From Rhodospirillaceae bacterium (GTDB taxonomy: Bacteria; Pseudomonadota; Alphaproteobacteria; DSM-16000; Inquilinaceae), in the NCBI GenBank assembly GCA_020638595.1, contig JACKIG010000012.1, positions 71,001-135,000 of the forward strand: 64,000 nt of DNA. The letters run 5' to 3'. The notes under the pieces are model-generated. The model was not told the origin of the DNA. It did not search any database and saw only the letters and a list, made by a program, of their open reading frames with translations. Position numbers and translations under genes: made by a program. Below, piece by piece: positions 53,210 through 62,900 of this stretch (its first letter is position 1; the number at the start of each line of letters is the position of its first letter).

Positions 53210-53998
53210 TTACAGGGTTTCGACGTTGCCGCACACGCTGATCGCCTGGCCCGAGATCCTGGCCCCGGCCGGCGAACATAGGAACAGCGCCATCGTAGCG
53301 ATGTCCTCCGGTTCGACCATGCACCGGAGCGAACTCATCTTCAGGTATTCCGCTTCCATCTCCTGATAGGAAACGCCGGACGCCGCCGCGCGGTCGCGAA
53401 TGACGCGCTCGATCCGGGGGCCGCGCACCACGCCCGGCAGGATCGCATTCACCCGGATGCCCTCGGGTCCCAGTTCCTTGGCCAGGCTGGCCGTCAGGCC
53501 CACGATACCCCATTTGGCGGCGGCGTAGGGGGTGCGCAGGCCGTAGCCGAGGCGGCCGGCGACGGATGAGATGTTGATGATCACGCCGTCGCCGCCGGCG
53601 CGCAGCAACGGTACGGCCAGCCTCAACACCAGGAACTGGCCCAGAAGATCGACGTCCAGGGTGTGTCGGATGTCGTCAAGCGGAAGCTGGTCGATCGTGC
53701 CGGTGGGGCCGGCGATCCCGGCGTTGTTGATGACGACGTCCAGCCCACCCAGGTGTGCCTCCACCTCCTCGAACAGGCGCTCCACCGCCGGTGGGTCGGA
53801 CACATCGGTCGGCGTGACCGCTGCCTGCGGATACCGCGCGGCGAAGGCGCCCAGGGCTTCGGCGTCGACGTCGCAGACCATGACCCGGGCGCCGGCTTCC
53901 AGGAAGCCCTGGGCGATCACGGCGCCGATGCCGGCAGCGCCGGCAGTGACCAGCACACGCATGTCGGGGCGCGGCCGCAGCCGTTCGATCAGGTTCAT
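53210..53998 (-). CDS. SDR family oxidoreductase (3-hydroxy acid dehydrogenase-like)
   Basis: This 262-residue classical short-chain dehydrogenase binds NAD(P) with a glycine motif (VLVTAGAAGIGAVIAQGFLE) followed by Asp at the end of strand 2 (MVCDVD), which favours NAD. The NNAGIAG motif, catalytic Ser (INISSVAGRLG) and YAAAKWG follow. ATG 53998 with GAGGAC upstream was chosen over a GTG at 54025. It lies between the importer genes and the BKACE gene. It probably makes the keto acid that the BKACE enzyme cleaves; in the Pseudomonas carnitine route an unrelated dehydrogenase does this step. Confidence 0.88.
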   Translation of the reverse strand: MNLIERLRPRPDMRVLVTAGAAGIGAVIAQGFLEAGARVMVCDVDAEALGAFAARYPQAAVTPTDVSDPPAVERLFEEVEAHLGGLDVVINNAGIAGPTGTIDQLPLDDIRHTLDVDLLGQFLVLRLAVPLLRAGGDGVIINISSVAGRLGYGLRTPYAAAKWGIVGLTASLAKELGPEGIRVNAILPGVVRGPRIERVIRDRAAASGVSYQEMEAEYLKMSSLRCMVEPEDIATMALFLCSPAGARISGQAISVCGNVETL

Positions 53999-54021
53999 CA
54001 ATGAGGTCCTCGTGTTGCGGG

Positions 54022-54732
54022 TCACGCGACTTCCAGCCAGGTGCGGCGAATCTCGGGATCGCGGGCCAGGTCCGCCGGCGTCCCGGTAAAGACGATTTCG
54101 CCATGCCCCATGACCATCACACGGGCGGCGATCTTCAGCGCGATGGTCAGCTTCTGCTCCACCAGCACCACCGCGACGCCGCGGCGGGCGATATCCAGGA
54201 TCACGTCCATCACCACCTCGACGATCTGGGGTGCCAGGCCTTCCGTCGGCTCGTCGATCAGCAGCACCCGCGGATTGCCCAGCAGCGAGCGGCAGATCGT
54301 CAGCATCTGCTGTTCGCCGCCCGACAGATAGCCGGCCCGGACCGCACGCCGTTCCTTCAGGCGCGGGAAATAGTCGTACATCTGGGTGATGGACCAGGCG
54401 GGAGCGCCTGTCACCGGCTTCTGCATCCCCATCACCAGGTTTTCCTCCACCGTCAGGTTGGGGAAGACCAACCGTTCCTCGGGAACGAAACCGATGCCCT
54501 GGCGGCAGATATCATAGGGCCGGCGGCCGGTGAGGTCGCGCCCGGCCAGGCTGACCGCGCCGGCCGACGGCGGCACCAGCCCCATGATCGCCTTCAGCGT
54601 CGTCGAGCGGCCCGACCCGTTGCGCCCGAGCAGGGAGACGATGGCCGCTTCCGGCACGGCCAGGGTGACACCGTGCAGGATGTGGCTCTTGCCGTAGTGG
54701 GCATGCAGGCCCTGGACCTCTAGCAGGCTCAT
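54022..54732 (-). CDS. Branched-chain-type ABC transporter ATPase (LivF-like)
   Basis: This 236-residue ATPase of the Liv family powers the importer together with the LivG-type partner. It shows LEVQGLHAHYGKSHILHGVT at the start, signature YLSGGEQQML, Walker B VLLIDEPTEGLAP and switch histidine replaced by Gln in VVLVEQKL, as usual for LivF. Walker A reads GRNGSGRSTT, with arginine in place of the invariant lysine. The start overlaps the LivG stop (ATGA region). The operon context suggests a hydroxylated or quaternary-amine acid as cargo, not leucine. Confidence 0.9.
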   Translation of the reverse strand: MSLLEVQGLHAHYGKSHILHGVTLAVPEAAIVSLLGRNGSGRSTTLKAIMGLVPPSAGAVSLAGRDLTGRRPYDICRQGIGFVPEERLVFPNLTVEENLVMGMQKPVTGAPAWSITQMYDYFPRLKERRAVRAGYLSGGEQQMLTICRSLLGNPRVLLIDEPTEGLAPQIVEVVMDVILDIARRGVAVVLVEQKLTIALKIAARVMVMGHGEIVFTGTPADLARDPEIRRTWLEVA

Positions 54733-55490
54733 GATGCCGCCTCCTCGCCCAGATAGGCCTCCTGCACCTCGCGGTTGGCGCTGATGCGGGCCGGCGTGTC
54801 CGTCGCCAGGATCTGGCCGTAGACCAGCACCGACACGCGATCGCACAGGCTGAACACCACGCTCATGTCGTGTTCCACCAGCAGCAGGGTCTTGCCCGTG
54901 GTGACAGTGCGGATCAGCTCGACGGTGCGCGCGGTCTCGTCGCGCGACATGCCGGCGGTGGGTTCGTCCAGCAGGATGACATCGGCGCCGGTGGTCAGCG
55001 TCATGCTGATCTCCAGTGCTCGCTGCTCGGAATAGGTCAGGTCGCCGGCCATGTCGTCGGCCCGGGCGTCCAGGCGGACCAGCGACAGGATCTCGCGGGC
55101 CTCGTCGTTGATGCGGCGCTTCCCGGCGATCGGCCGGAACAGGCCATAGCGCACGCCGTGGCGCGCCATCACCCCGATCCGCACATTCTCGAACACGCTC
55201 ATCCGATGGAAGATGTTGGTGATCTGGAACGACCGCGCGAGGCCGCTGCGGTTGATCCGGTGCGGGGGCAGGCCGGCGATGCTGCGGCCCTTCAACCGGA
55301 TATCGCCGGTCGACAACCCGAACAGGCCGGACACCAGGTTGAACAGCGTGGATTTGCCGGCGCCGTTCGGCCCGATCACCGCGTGCCGCTCGCCGGGCAG
55401 GACGTCCAGGGTGACGCCGCGGATCACCGACACCGGGCCGAAGGACTTGGTCACGTCGATGAACTGAAGGGATGGCAGGGACGCGTCCAT
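54729..55490 (-). CDS. Branched-chain-type ABC transporter ATPase (LivG-like)
   Basis: This 253-residue ATPase has a canonical Walker A (GPNGAGKSTLFNLVSG), a slightly divergent signature LTYSEQRALEI, Walker B VILLDEPTAGMS and switch histidine LLVEHDM. The segment GLARSFQITNIFHRMSVFEN after the Q-loop is typical of LivG. It overlaps the LivF-like gene by four bases and begins six bases after the LivM-like stop. Unlike its partner it keeps the catalytic lysine. Confidence 0.92.
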   Translation of the reverse strand: MDASLPSLQFIDVTKSFGPVSVIRGVTLDVLPGERHAVIGPNGAGKSTLFNLVSGLFGLSTGDIRLKGRSIAGLPPHRINRSGLARSFQITNIFHRMSVFENVRIGVMARHGVRYGLFRPIAGKRRINDEAREILSLVRLDARADDMAGDLTYSEQRALEISMTLTTGADVILLDEPTAGMSRDETARTVELIRTVTTGKTLLLVEHDMSVVFSLCDRVSVLVYGQILATDTPARISANREVQEAYLGEEAAS

Positions 55491-55496
55491 GGGCCG

Positions 55497-56801
55497 TCAC
55501 CCCGCGATCTGCTGTGTGGACGCCGTGCGGGCATCCGGTCCCGGTCCCGCCGCCGGGACGGCCGGAGCGCTGCGGACGGCATCCCACCGTTCGGCGATGG
55601 CGCGGCGGGCGCGCAGCAGCAGGACCAGCCCGACCACGAACAGCGCCAGTGGCACGCCCCAGGTGACGGGGCTGAGCGGATCCCATGGGATCCCGAACGC
55701 CTCGAAGGGCGGATATCCGCCGCCGGCGCCACGGCGCGCGACGGCATAGGCCTCGTCGAACAGCACACCCAGGCTTTCCGTCAGGAACACGACCGCCGCT
55801 GCGACCAGCCCGCCGCCCAGGCCGCCCAGCGCGTAGGGCCCCGCGAGGCGCGACCAGTCCAGCCGCTGCCAGTGGCGTGCATGGGTCTGGACGATGCCGC
55901 CGATGCCGGCCGGTGCATAGAGCATCACCAGCACGAAGATCAGGCCCTGGTAGAGCAGCCACGATCGCGTGAGGTCGGAGATCAGATAGGCGAACAGCGT
56001 GAAGATGGCCGCACCCAGCAGCGGCCCGAAGAAGACGATCGAGCCGCCGACGAAGGTATAGAGGACGACCTGGGCCGACACATGGGACGAGAACAGGGAA
56101 TAGTTCGCCACCTCGTTGGAGGTCGCCTGCAAAGCGCCGGCAATGCCGGAGAACATCGCGGACACCGCGAAGACGATGACCTTGGTTGCGTGGGCGTTGT
56201 AGCCCAGAAAGCGCACCCGCTGTTCGTTGTCGCGCAAGGCCAGGGTCAGCCGGCCGAACGGGGTGCGCGTGTAGGCCCACAGCACCCAGATCGATATCGC
56301 CACCCAGCCGAGGGTCAGGTAATAGACCTGAAGCGTCGAACCGAAGGTGATGCCCCCCCAGGGCATCCGCATCGACGACAGGCCGGCCTCGCCGCCGAAC
56401 AGCCCCTGCCAGCGCGGCGCCAGGGCGTGAAACAGTTCGGCGATCGCCAGCGTCACCAGGGCGAAATAGACGCCGGAGCGCATCGTCGCGAAGAACCCGG
56501 CGATCGCCCCGACCACCAGCCCCGCGACGGCACCGGCCAGCGGCAGCAGCGGCGTCGGGAAGTCGATCACCCCGTCCTCGATGATCCGCATCAGATGAAG
56601 GGTGGCGAAGGCGCCGACCCCGAAATAGGCGGCGTGCCCGAAGGACAGCAGCCCGGCCTGGCCGATCAGCAGGTTGAAGGCGAGTGCGAACAGGCTGGCG
56701 ATCAGCACATTGACCAGTGCGTTCTGCAGGCCGAGACCCAGGAACGGGGGCACTGCCGCCAGGGCCACCAGGACGGCGGCGATGATGAGCGGTGTTCTCA
56801 C
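55497..56801 (-). CDS. Branched-chain-type ABC transporter permease (LivM-like)
   Basis: This 434-residue permease starts with GTG. It has about ten hydrophobic helices, among them FALAFNLLIGQAGLLSFGHA, the LivM signature, and GIAGALQATSNEVANYSLF, YTFVGGSIVFFGPLLGAAIF later. The last 110 residues carry an extra loop and helix (PLALFVVGLVLLLRARRAIA) not found in the shorter LivM proteins. It lies 18 bp downstream of the LivH-like gene. Confidence 0.92.
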   Translation of the reverse strand: MRTPLIIAAVLVALAAVPPFLGLGLQNALVNVLIASLFALAFNLLIGQAGLLSFGHAAYFGVGAFATLHLMRIIEDGVIDFPTPLLPLAGAVAGLVVGAIAGFFATMRSGVYFALVTLAIAELFHALAPRWQGLFGGEAGLSSMRMPWGGITFGSTLQVYYLTLGWVAISIWVLWAYTRTPFGRLTLALRDNEQRVRFLGYNAHATKVIVFAVSAMFSGIAGALQATSNEVANYSLFSSHVSAQVVLYTFVGGSIVFFGPLLGAAIFTLFAYLISDLTRSWLLYQGLIFVLVMLYAPAGIGGIVQTHARHWQRLDWSRLAGPYALGGLGGGLVAAAVVFLTESLGVLFDEAYAVARRGAGGGYPPFEAFGIPWDPLSPVTWGVPLALFVVGLVLLLRARRAIAERWDAVRSAPAVPAAGPGPDARTASTQQIAG

Positions 56802-56819
56802 GGAACCCGGCCCCTTCCG

Positions 56820-57761
56820 TCAATTGCGGTCGCCCATCAGGCCGGCCGGGCGCACCAGCAGGACGATGAGCATCAAGAGGAACGGGATGGTGCCGCTGAT
56901 CGACGAGACGGTCATGGTCATCAGGCCGCCCAGCGAGTGCGCCCAGGCGCCGAGACCGACCAGGTCGAACAGGCCGGCCAGCGACCAGTCGAGCCCGATG
57001 GAAAAGGACGAGAACAGCCCGATCATCAGCGAGGCGACCAGGGACCCCTTCAGCGACCCCAGCCCGCCGACCACCACGACGACGAAGACGATCACCCCGA
57101 GTTCCAGCGCCATGTTGGGGTTGGTCGGGAAATAGGCGCCGGCGACCGCGCCGGCCAGCCCCGCCAGCGCCGCGCCGACGCCGAAGACACCCATGAACAC
57201 GAGGGGGATGTTGTGGCCCAGGCTTTCCGCCATTTTGGGCAGGCGTTCGGCGGCCCGTACCACGATGCCGATCCGCGTGCGCGCCAGCAGGACGAAGAGG
57301 ACGGCGAACATGATCACCGCCACGACGCCGATGAACAGACGGTAGAACGGATAGTCGGTGTCGAACACGGTGAAGGCCGCGAACCGCAACGCTTCCGGCA
57401 TCTGGTAGTTCACCGGGAAGTCGCCATAGAACAGCTTGATCAGCTCCTCGAAGATCAGCGCCAGCCCGAAGGTCAGCAGCAGTTCGTGGGCATGGCCGAA
57501 GGCATGGACCCGGCGCAGCATGAACCGCTCGACCAGGATGCCGACACCGGCGACCACCAGCGGGGCAACCAGCAGGCCGACCCAGAAATCGAACAGGCCC
57601 GACAGGGTGTAGGCGACATAGGCGCCTAGCATGTAGAACGAGGCATGGGCGAAATTCAGCACGCCCATCATGCCGAAGATCAGGGTCAGGCCCGCCGACA
57701 CCATGAACAGCAGCAGGCCGTAGATCACCCCGTTCAGCGTGGAAATGACGACGAATTCCAT
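56820..57761 (-). CDS. Branched-chain-type ABC transporter permease (LivH-like)
   Basis: The 313-residue permease begins MEFVVISTLNGVIYGLLLFM and contains LIFGMMGVLNFAHASFYMLG, the LivH hallmark, and FVVVVVGGLGSLKGSLVASL. Eight or nine membrane helices are apparent. The frame remains open upstream to 58004, but that part overlaps the solute-binding gene and the ATG at 57761 matches the family start. It is the second gene of the operon, 74 bp after the solute-binding gene. Confidence 0.92.
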   Translation of the reverse strand: MEFVVISTLNGVIYGLLLFMVSAGLTLIFGMMGVLNFAHASFYMLGAYVAYTLSGLFDFWVGLLVAPLVVAGVGILVERFMLRRVHAFGHAHELLLTFGLALIFEELIKLFYGDFPVNYQMPEALRFAAFTVFDTDYPFYRLFIGVVAVIMFAVLFVLLARTRIGIVVRAAERLPKMAESLGHNIPLVFMGVFGVGAALAGLAGAVAGAYFPTNPNMALELGVIVFVVVVVGGLGSLKGSLVASLMIGLFSSFSIGLDWSLAGLFDLVGLGAWAHSLGGLMTMTVSSISGTIPFLLMLIVLLVRPAGLMGDRN

Positions 57762-57834
57762 CGCGCGGTCTCCGGGTGCGGACATCGGTGCCGGCCCGGC
57801 CGGGATCGCCCGGCCGGGCCGGTTGCGCGCGGCC

Positions 57835-59064
57835 TCAGTCCGGGCGTTCCATCTCGCAGGATGCCTGAACCGGATAGATCGCGTCAGGCCCGGCAACGAC
57901 GCTGACGGGCTCGAATCCCAGGTCGGTGTCGTCGACCGGATACTGGGTACCCCTGGCCACCCGCGATACGACCACGGGGCGGATCGTCTGGTGGTCTTCC
58001 GCACGAACGGAGATCGGGCCGACCGGGCTCTCGTAGGTCACGCCCTCAAGCGCCTTGGCGATCTCGGTGACATCGATCTCGCCGCCGGCGAAATCGACAT
58101 CGGCCAGCGCCAGCCCCAGGGCGCCGACGGCGAAGATCGTCGGGGGTTCGACGAAGACCGGCACGTGTCCGACCGCGGCCGCATACGCCTCGGCAAAGGC
58201 AGGATCACCGGCGGCAGGCACGTAGTTGTTGGCCAGGTAGTGCCCCAATGCGGTGTCGCCGGCATTGGCGATGTTGCCCGGCTGGTCCAGGAAGGTGGTG
58301 CCGAAGCGGACGTCCAGGCCGGCCTCGCTCGCCGCCTTCATCAACAGCAGCAGGTCGTTCGACCAATTGCCGGTGATCACCGTGTCCGGGTCGGCCGCGT
58401 TGATCCGGGCGACGAAGGGCGCGAAATCCTGGATGGTGTTGACGTCGTGCAGCACCGCCTCGACCACCTCATAGCCGCCGGCCGCGGCCGCCGCCTCGAT
58501 GGCGGCCTGCATGTCCTGGCCCCAGGAATAGTTCTGGTTGATGGAGAACACCCGGGTGCCGAGCTCGCCCGCCGCCGCCATGGCATTGACCAGGGCGTTG
58601 ACGCGCATGGGTGCGGTCGTGGCATAGCGGAAATGGTAGAAATGGCATTGCTCGCCGGTCAGGGACATCGCCTCGGCCCCGACATTGATGAACATCACCT
58701 CGCTGCCGGGGTTGCGGATATTGTGCCGGCGCACGTCTTCGGTGATCTGGCCGGCAACGGCCGACGACGCCCCCTGAAACACGATGTGGACGCCGTCCGC
58801 CACGGCCTGGCGGAACTTGTCGGCCGCACCCGTGCTGCCGCCGGCATTGTCGTATTCGATCACTTCGATCGGCTCGCCGTTGAACCCGCCATTGGCGTTG
58901 ATCAGGTCGACGCCATACTGCACGGCGGCGGCATAGAGGCGCCCGGTCGAGGTCTGGGACCCCGACAGGCTCTCGATGATGCCGATCCTCAGCGGTTCGG
59001 CCATCGTCGGCGTTGCCCAGGCGATTGCGGCAGTCGACAGGGCGAATGCGGCCAGCGTTCTCAT
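57835..59064 (-). CDS. ABC transporter substrate-binding protein (LivK-like)
   Basis: This 409-residue periplasmic receptor has a signal peptide ending near TMA-EP. The type I periplasmic-binding fold starts LRIGIIESLSGSQTSTGRLY and continues with INANGGFNGEPIEVIEYDNA, QNYSWGQDMQAAIEAAAAAG and VITGNWSNDLLLLMKAA. The close TxxG and serine residues in the first block normally hold the substrate amino-acid-like head. AGGAGGAAAC precedes the ATG at 59064. It is the first gene of the eight-gene operon, and so the receptor that defines what is imported. Confidence 0.9.
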   Translation of the reverse strand: MRTLAAFALSTAAIAWATPTMAEPLRIGIIESLSGSQTSTGRLYAAAVQYGVDLINANGGFNGEPIEVIEYDNAGGSTGAADKFRQAVADGVHIVFQGASSAVAGQITEDVRRHNIRNPGSEVMFINVGAEAMSLTGEQCHFYHFRYATTAPMRVNALVNAMAAAGELGTRVFSINQNYSWGQDMQAAIEAAAAAGGYEVVEAVLHDVNTIQDFAPFVARINAADPDTVITGNWSNDLLLLMKAASEAGLDVRFGTTFLDQPGNIANAGDTALGHYLANNYVPAAGDPAFAEAYAAAVGHVPVFVEPPTIFAVGALGLALADVDFAGGEIDVTEIAKALEGVTYESPVGPISVRAEDHQTIRPVVVSRVARGTQYPVDDTDLGFEPVSVVAGPDAIYPVQASCEMERPD

Positions 59065-59627
59065 TGATGTTTCCTCCTGGTTGTCGATTTTGTTGTCATC
59101 GCCGTCGCCATTCCCGTACCGGGCGACGGCCGGTCGAAGTCGCCTTCGCGGCGGTCATTCACCTCCCCGGCTGGAGAGGGGGCCGACAGCTGTCGCAGGC
59201 AGCCCGGCTCCGGACCCGCAAACAGTCGCCCGGTACACCCGAGCGAGAGCCAAAGATATGACACTACTATTCATGTCATGTCGCCGCTGTCTGCAAATGT
59301 TCTAGCGACGCCCATTCCATATTATGACCGAGTGGGTCCGACACGACAGCGTATTTGCGCACGATGACCCCCGCATTTTGATGGTTTTTCATCTATAATG
59401 CTTATGGTCGTGGGGTGACATGGTCGATCGTGATTTCTGGTCAGATGGTTGATTTGCAGTCAACCTTCGTCACCATTCTACGGACTTCGCAAGAGCGTGC
59501 CACAAGTCCATCTTCCGGTCAAGCATCCTGATCGTTGATCTGTGATCTGTGATCACAGTTAGATCGGCAAACTGACGTGTCAGGTAGTCGGGGACCCCGC
59601 ATATCCAGAGGTCAGGAGGGCTTGGTC
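59065..59627. promoter_or_regulatory. Intergenic region with two dyads upstream of the importer operon and helicase pair
   Basis: No gene is apparent in these 560 bp; the second half is AT-rich. ATGACA (59258-59263) faces TGTCAT (59274-59279) about 195 bp upstream of the substrate-binding gene, a candidate operator for the importer operon. CTGTGATCACAG at 59547-59558 is a perfect 12-bp palindrome preceded by a direct TGTGATC repeat, and lies about 70 bp before the small ORF of the helicase pair. A TATAAT at 59394-59399 has no -35 partner at normal spacing. Confidence 0.4.
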
Positions 59628-59912
59628 TTGACGGCCCGGCGGCCGCAGGTCTCAAACAAAGAGAAGAACGTCAACCGGACGCGCCCGGCTCCTGGCTTGT
59701 ATCTGCGTCTGCCTTCGCCAGGGTCCTCGCCGCGAATTCGCGCCTGGATTGAATGCGCTGTGGGTGGGCATTCGATTTATTGCTACCATCATGCCCGCGA
59801 AAGAATTGCTGCCAAAACTGGCGGAGGTAATGCTCTGCTGGAACGATTGGTGGGCTCTGAAGAAATAGAGATTAGAGTATGTCAGCCAGACCTTATCTCC
59901 AGAAATCAATAA
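59628..59912 (+). CDS. Small hypothetical protein translated ahead of the helicase
   Basis: A 94-residue reading frame overlaps the helicase start by 34 bases. AGGAGG at 59614-59619 sits eight bases before a TTG at 59628, so TTG is chosen as the start; a GTG at 59577 without a ribosome site is an alternative. The product is basic and has LYLRLPSPGSSPRIRAWIEC and SIYCYHHARERIAAKTGGG; it matches no family I know. The tight overlap suggests translational coupling to the helicase and a shared function. Confidence 0.5.
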   Translation: MTARRPQVSNKEKNVNRTRPAPGLYLRLPSPGSSPRIRAWIECAVGGHSIYCYHHARERIAAKTGGGNALLERLVGSEEIEIRVCQPDLISRNQ

Positions 59913-62900
59913 GAGAGCTGGAATATATTTTTATGATCAACCGGAACAACACGGAAGTTTGCCGGAATCTCTTGCATGAACTTGAATTCAGGAGCACCCA
60001 GCGCGCGTTGAGACTGCAGAGGGAGATTGCCTCTGCAAACGTCCCCGGCAAGTCGCCGGCCAATCCGGCATCCGGCGACAATTGGCAGACGGCCAGAGTC
60101 ACGCCGCCGTCCTCTCCGCCCCCGGAGCCGCCGCCTCCTCCTGCAAACGGGGTTCCCCCGAGACCCGTCAACAGGCCGGGGCCAAAGCCGCCGGTCACAG
60201 ACAGGCCGGAGGATATCCTGCGCGCCTGGACGGCGCTCGAAGTCCTTTCGCCTCAGGGATATCGGCGCGAAACCGATATGACCGGCGGGGACCCACGCCG
60301 CATCGCACGGCTGGATGATTCAGCGTTGCCGTGGGAAGTCGGCGAGAAGTCCCGCCCGGGAAAGAGGCTGTTCTATGAACTGATGCTCGGCACGATCAAT
60401 CTCGGCCCAGCGGTCGAAGCTCTGCTGAAACTCTACGCGGACAGCCGACCGGATGCGCCGAGCGTCACTCAGCGATCGCCGATCGCGAGTATCCTGCTGG
60501 ACAAGAACGGGTGCCCGCTGGAGGAAGAGACAAGCCTTGCCATCTCCAGCTTCGCCTGGGGCGTGCCAATCGCGCTCAAGGGCGATCTGAAGCTTCTCGC
60601 GGATTGGCCGGTCGAAGAGCGCAGGCTGGTCAGGGCGTTCCGCGAGCGGCTCATCAGGAGAAACAAGGACGGCGACATCCTCCCCCTGACGAAAGCCGCT
60701 GTCGCTCGCCTCTACGCCCATCTCGTGGCGGCCCTGCAACTCTCCGGGCACGATATCAGGCCGCCGCATTTTGTCCTGCGGCGCTACGAGTTCTTCGCCA
60801 GCAAGGTGCCGCCCGAGCCCAGCCTGCTGAACTCGTTCTTCCTGGAAGACCTGGCGGCGGCACGGGAGATGTCCCGGACCGGCCGGTTGCCGCATGCCTT
60901 GAAGTTCTATCTGGGCGTGTCGACGCCGGAGACACGCACCGATCTGCTTCAGGACGAAGTGGGGCTGCAATATCTTCTGCAACCCGCGCTGACGCCGCCC
61001 GGCCGGTGGCCGGGCAAGGGACGTTTCCCCCTGGCTCTGTTGCAGCAGGCGGCGGTGAATGCCACGACGGGGGGCCTGAAGGAAACCGGCATCCTGTCTG
61101 TGAACGGTCCGCCGGGCACGGGCAAGACGACGCTGCTGCGCGATATCGTTGCGGCGAGAGTCGTGGAGCGCGCCGCGGTGATGGCCGGATACAAGGATCC
61201 GGCCGGGGCATTCTCGCCAACCGGCCAGGTGCTTCAGCGCAGCGGCGCGAAGATCACGCTGCACCGTCTGGACGACCGTCTGAAGGGCTTCGAGATGGTT
61301 GTTGCATCCTCCAACAACAAGGCGGTGGAGAATGTCAGCGCCGAGCTGCCGGTCCTCGACGCCGTGGCCGAAGACGCAGCCGACCTCCGCTACTTCAAAT
61401 CGATCTCCGACACCGTGCTGGAGCGCGATACCTGGGGAATGATCGCCGCCGTCCTCGGGAACGCATCAAACCGCTATCTGTTCTCGCAAGCTTTCTGGCG
61501 CGATGAGGAAAACGGACTGTCCACATACCTCAATCATGCCGCGGGCGTTCCGCAGTTCACGATGGAGCCGCAAAAAGACGGTCCGCCGCTGAAGCGCCTG
61601 AAGACTGTCATCGTGGCGGAGCGGCCCCCGGAAGGGCGGCGCGAGGCGCTGCGGAGGTGGGAAGGGGCGCGCGCATCGTTCGTGGAAGCATGGAATGCCT
61701 CGCGGCAAGCGCTGGCGGATTTGCAGGAAATCCACAAGGAACTCGTCCGGCTTGCCGAGATCGCGTCAGAAATCACCGAGACAGGCACTCAAATCCCGCT
61801 GCTGGAACAGGACATCGGAGACACGGAAACCGGGTACTACGAGACACTCGCCAGGAAAGACAAGGCAAAGGCGGAATTGGAGGAAGTGGTTGATGTACTC
61901 GCCATTCACCGGGAGAAGAAGCCAGGCTTCCTTGCGCGCCTGTTCGGGACGCATTCCGCGAAAGACTGGCGATTGCAGCATGGCAGGATTTCCGAGCGGC
62001 ATCGCGGGAACGCCGCGATTCTGCAATCCTGTGAAGATGCGCTTGAGAACCTCAAGCGCGAACGTGCCGCCAAGACCGCTCTCCTGAAGGACAAGACGGA
62101 ACATCTGGCGCGGCGGAAGGAAGAGCATCAGCGCCTGGGCGCACGGGTTTCGGGCCTGTGCGCTCCGCTTGGCGTGCCGGTCCCCGACGATGCGTTCTTC
62201 AGCCGCCGGCATGAGGATATCCAGACCGCGAGTGTCTGGTTCGACCGCGCGAAACAAACCCGCCGCGACCGGCTGTTCGAGAAGGCGATGGCCCTGCATC
62301 GGGCCTTTATGGACTGCGCATCCGATGCGCTGCGTCAAAACCTCTCAATCTTCTTGGAAACCTTCGGCACCCGTTCGTTCGGCACGTCGGAGAAGGACGC
62401 TCTCCTCTCCGACCTGTGGGCGTCATTCTTTCTGGTGGTGCCGGTGGTTTCGACCACCTTCGCATCCGTGCACCGCATGTTCTCGCGCCTTCCGCCGGAG
62501 ACACTCGGCTGGCTTCTGGTCGACGAGGCCGGGCAAGCTATCCCACAGGCAGCGGTGGGTGCGATCATGCGTTCAAAGCGGTCGGTGGTCGTCGGCGACC
62601 CCCTTCAGATCGAGCCAGTCGTGACGCTTCCAAGCAGCCTGACCGAGGAAATCTGCGCTTTCTTCGGCGTGGACGCGCTCAAGTACAACGCCCCCGAGGC
62701 ATCGGTGCAGACCATCGCGGACAGGAGCAGTGCATATTGCGCACGCTTCCCCACCGGGAGCGGGCACCGGGACGTCGGCGCGCCGCTGCTGGTTCATCGG
62801 CGCTGCGACAGTCCCATGTTCGATATCTCCAACGAAATCGCCTATTCGAACCTGATGGTCCAGGCGAAGAAGCCTTCGGGCGGGGCATTGCCGTTAGGAC

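Noticed and set aside
54870..57629. A 919-codon plus-strand open frame opposite the Liv-type genes
   Set aside because: The product is Gln/Arg/His/Gly-rich without any motif, and it covers four well-supported minus-strand transporter genes.
59378..59399. Possible promoter TTGATG/TATAAT
   Set aside because: The spacer is only 10 bases; the TATAAT hexamer has no -35 at 16-18 bases.
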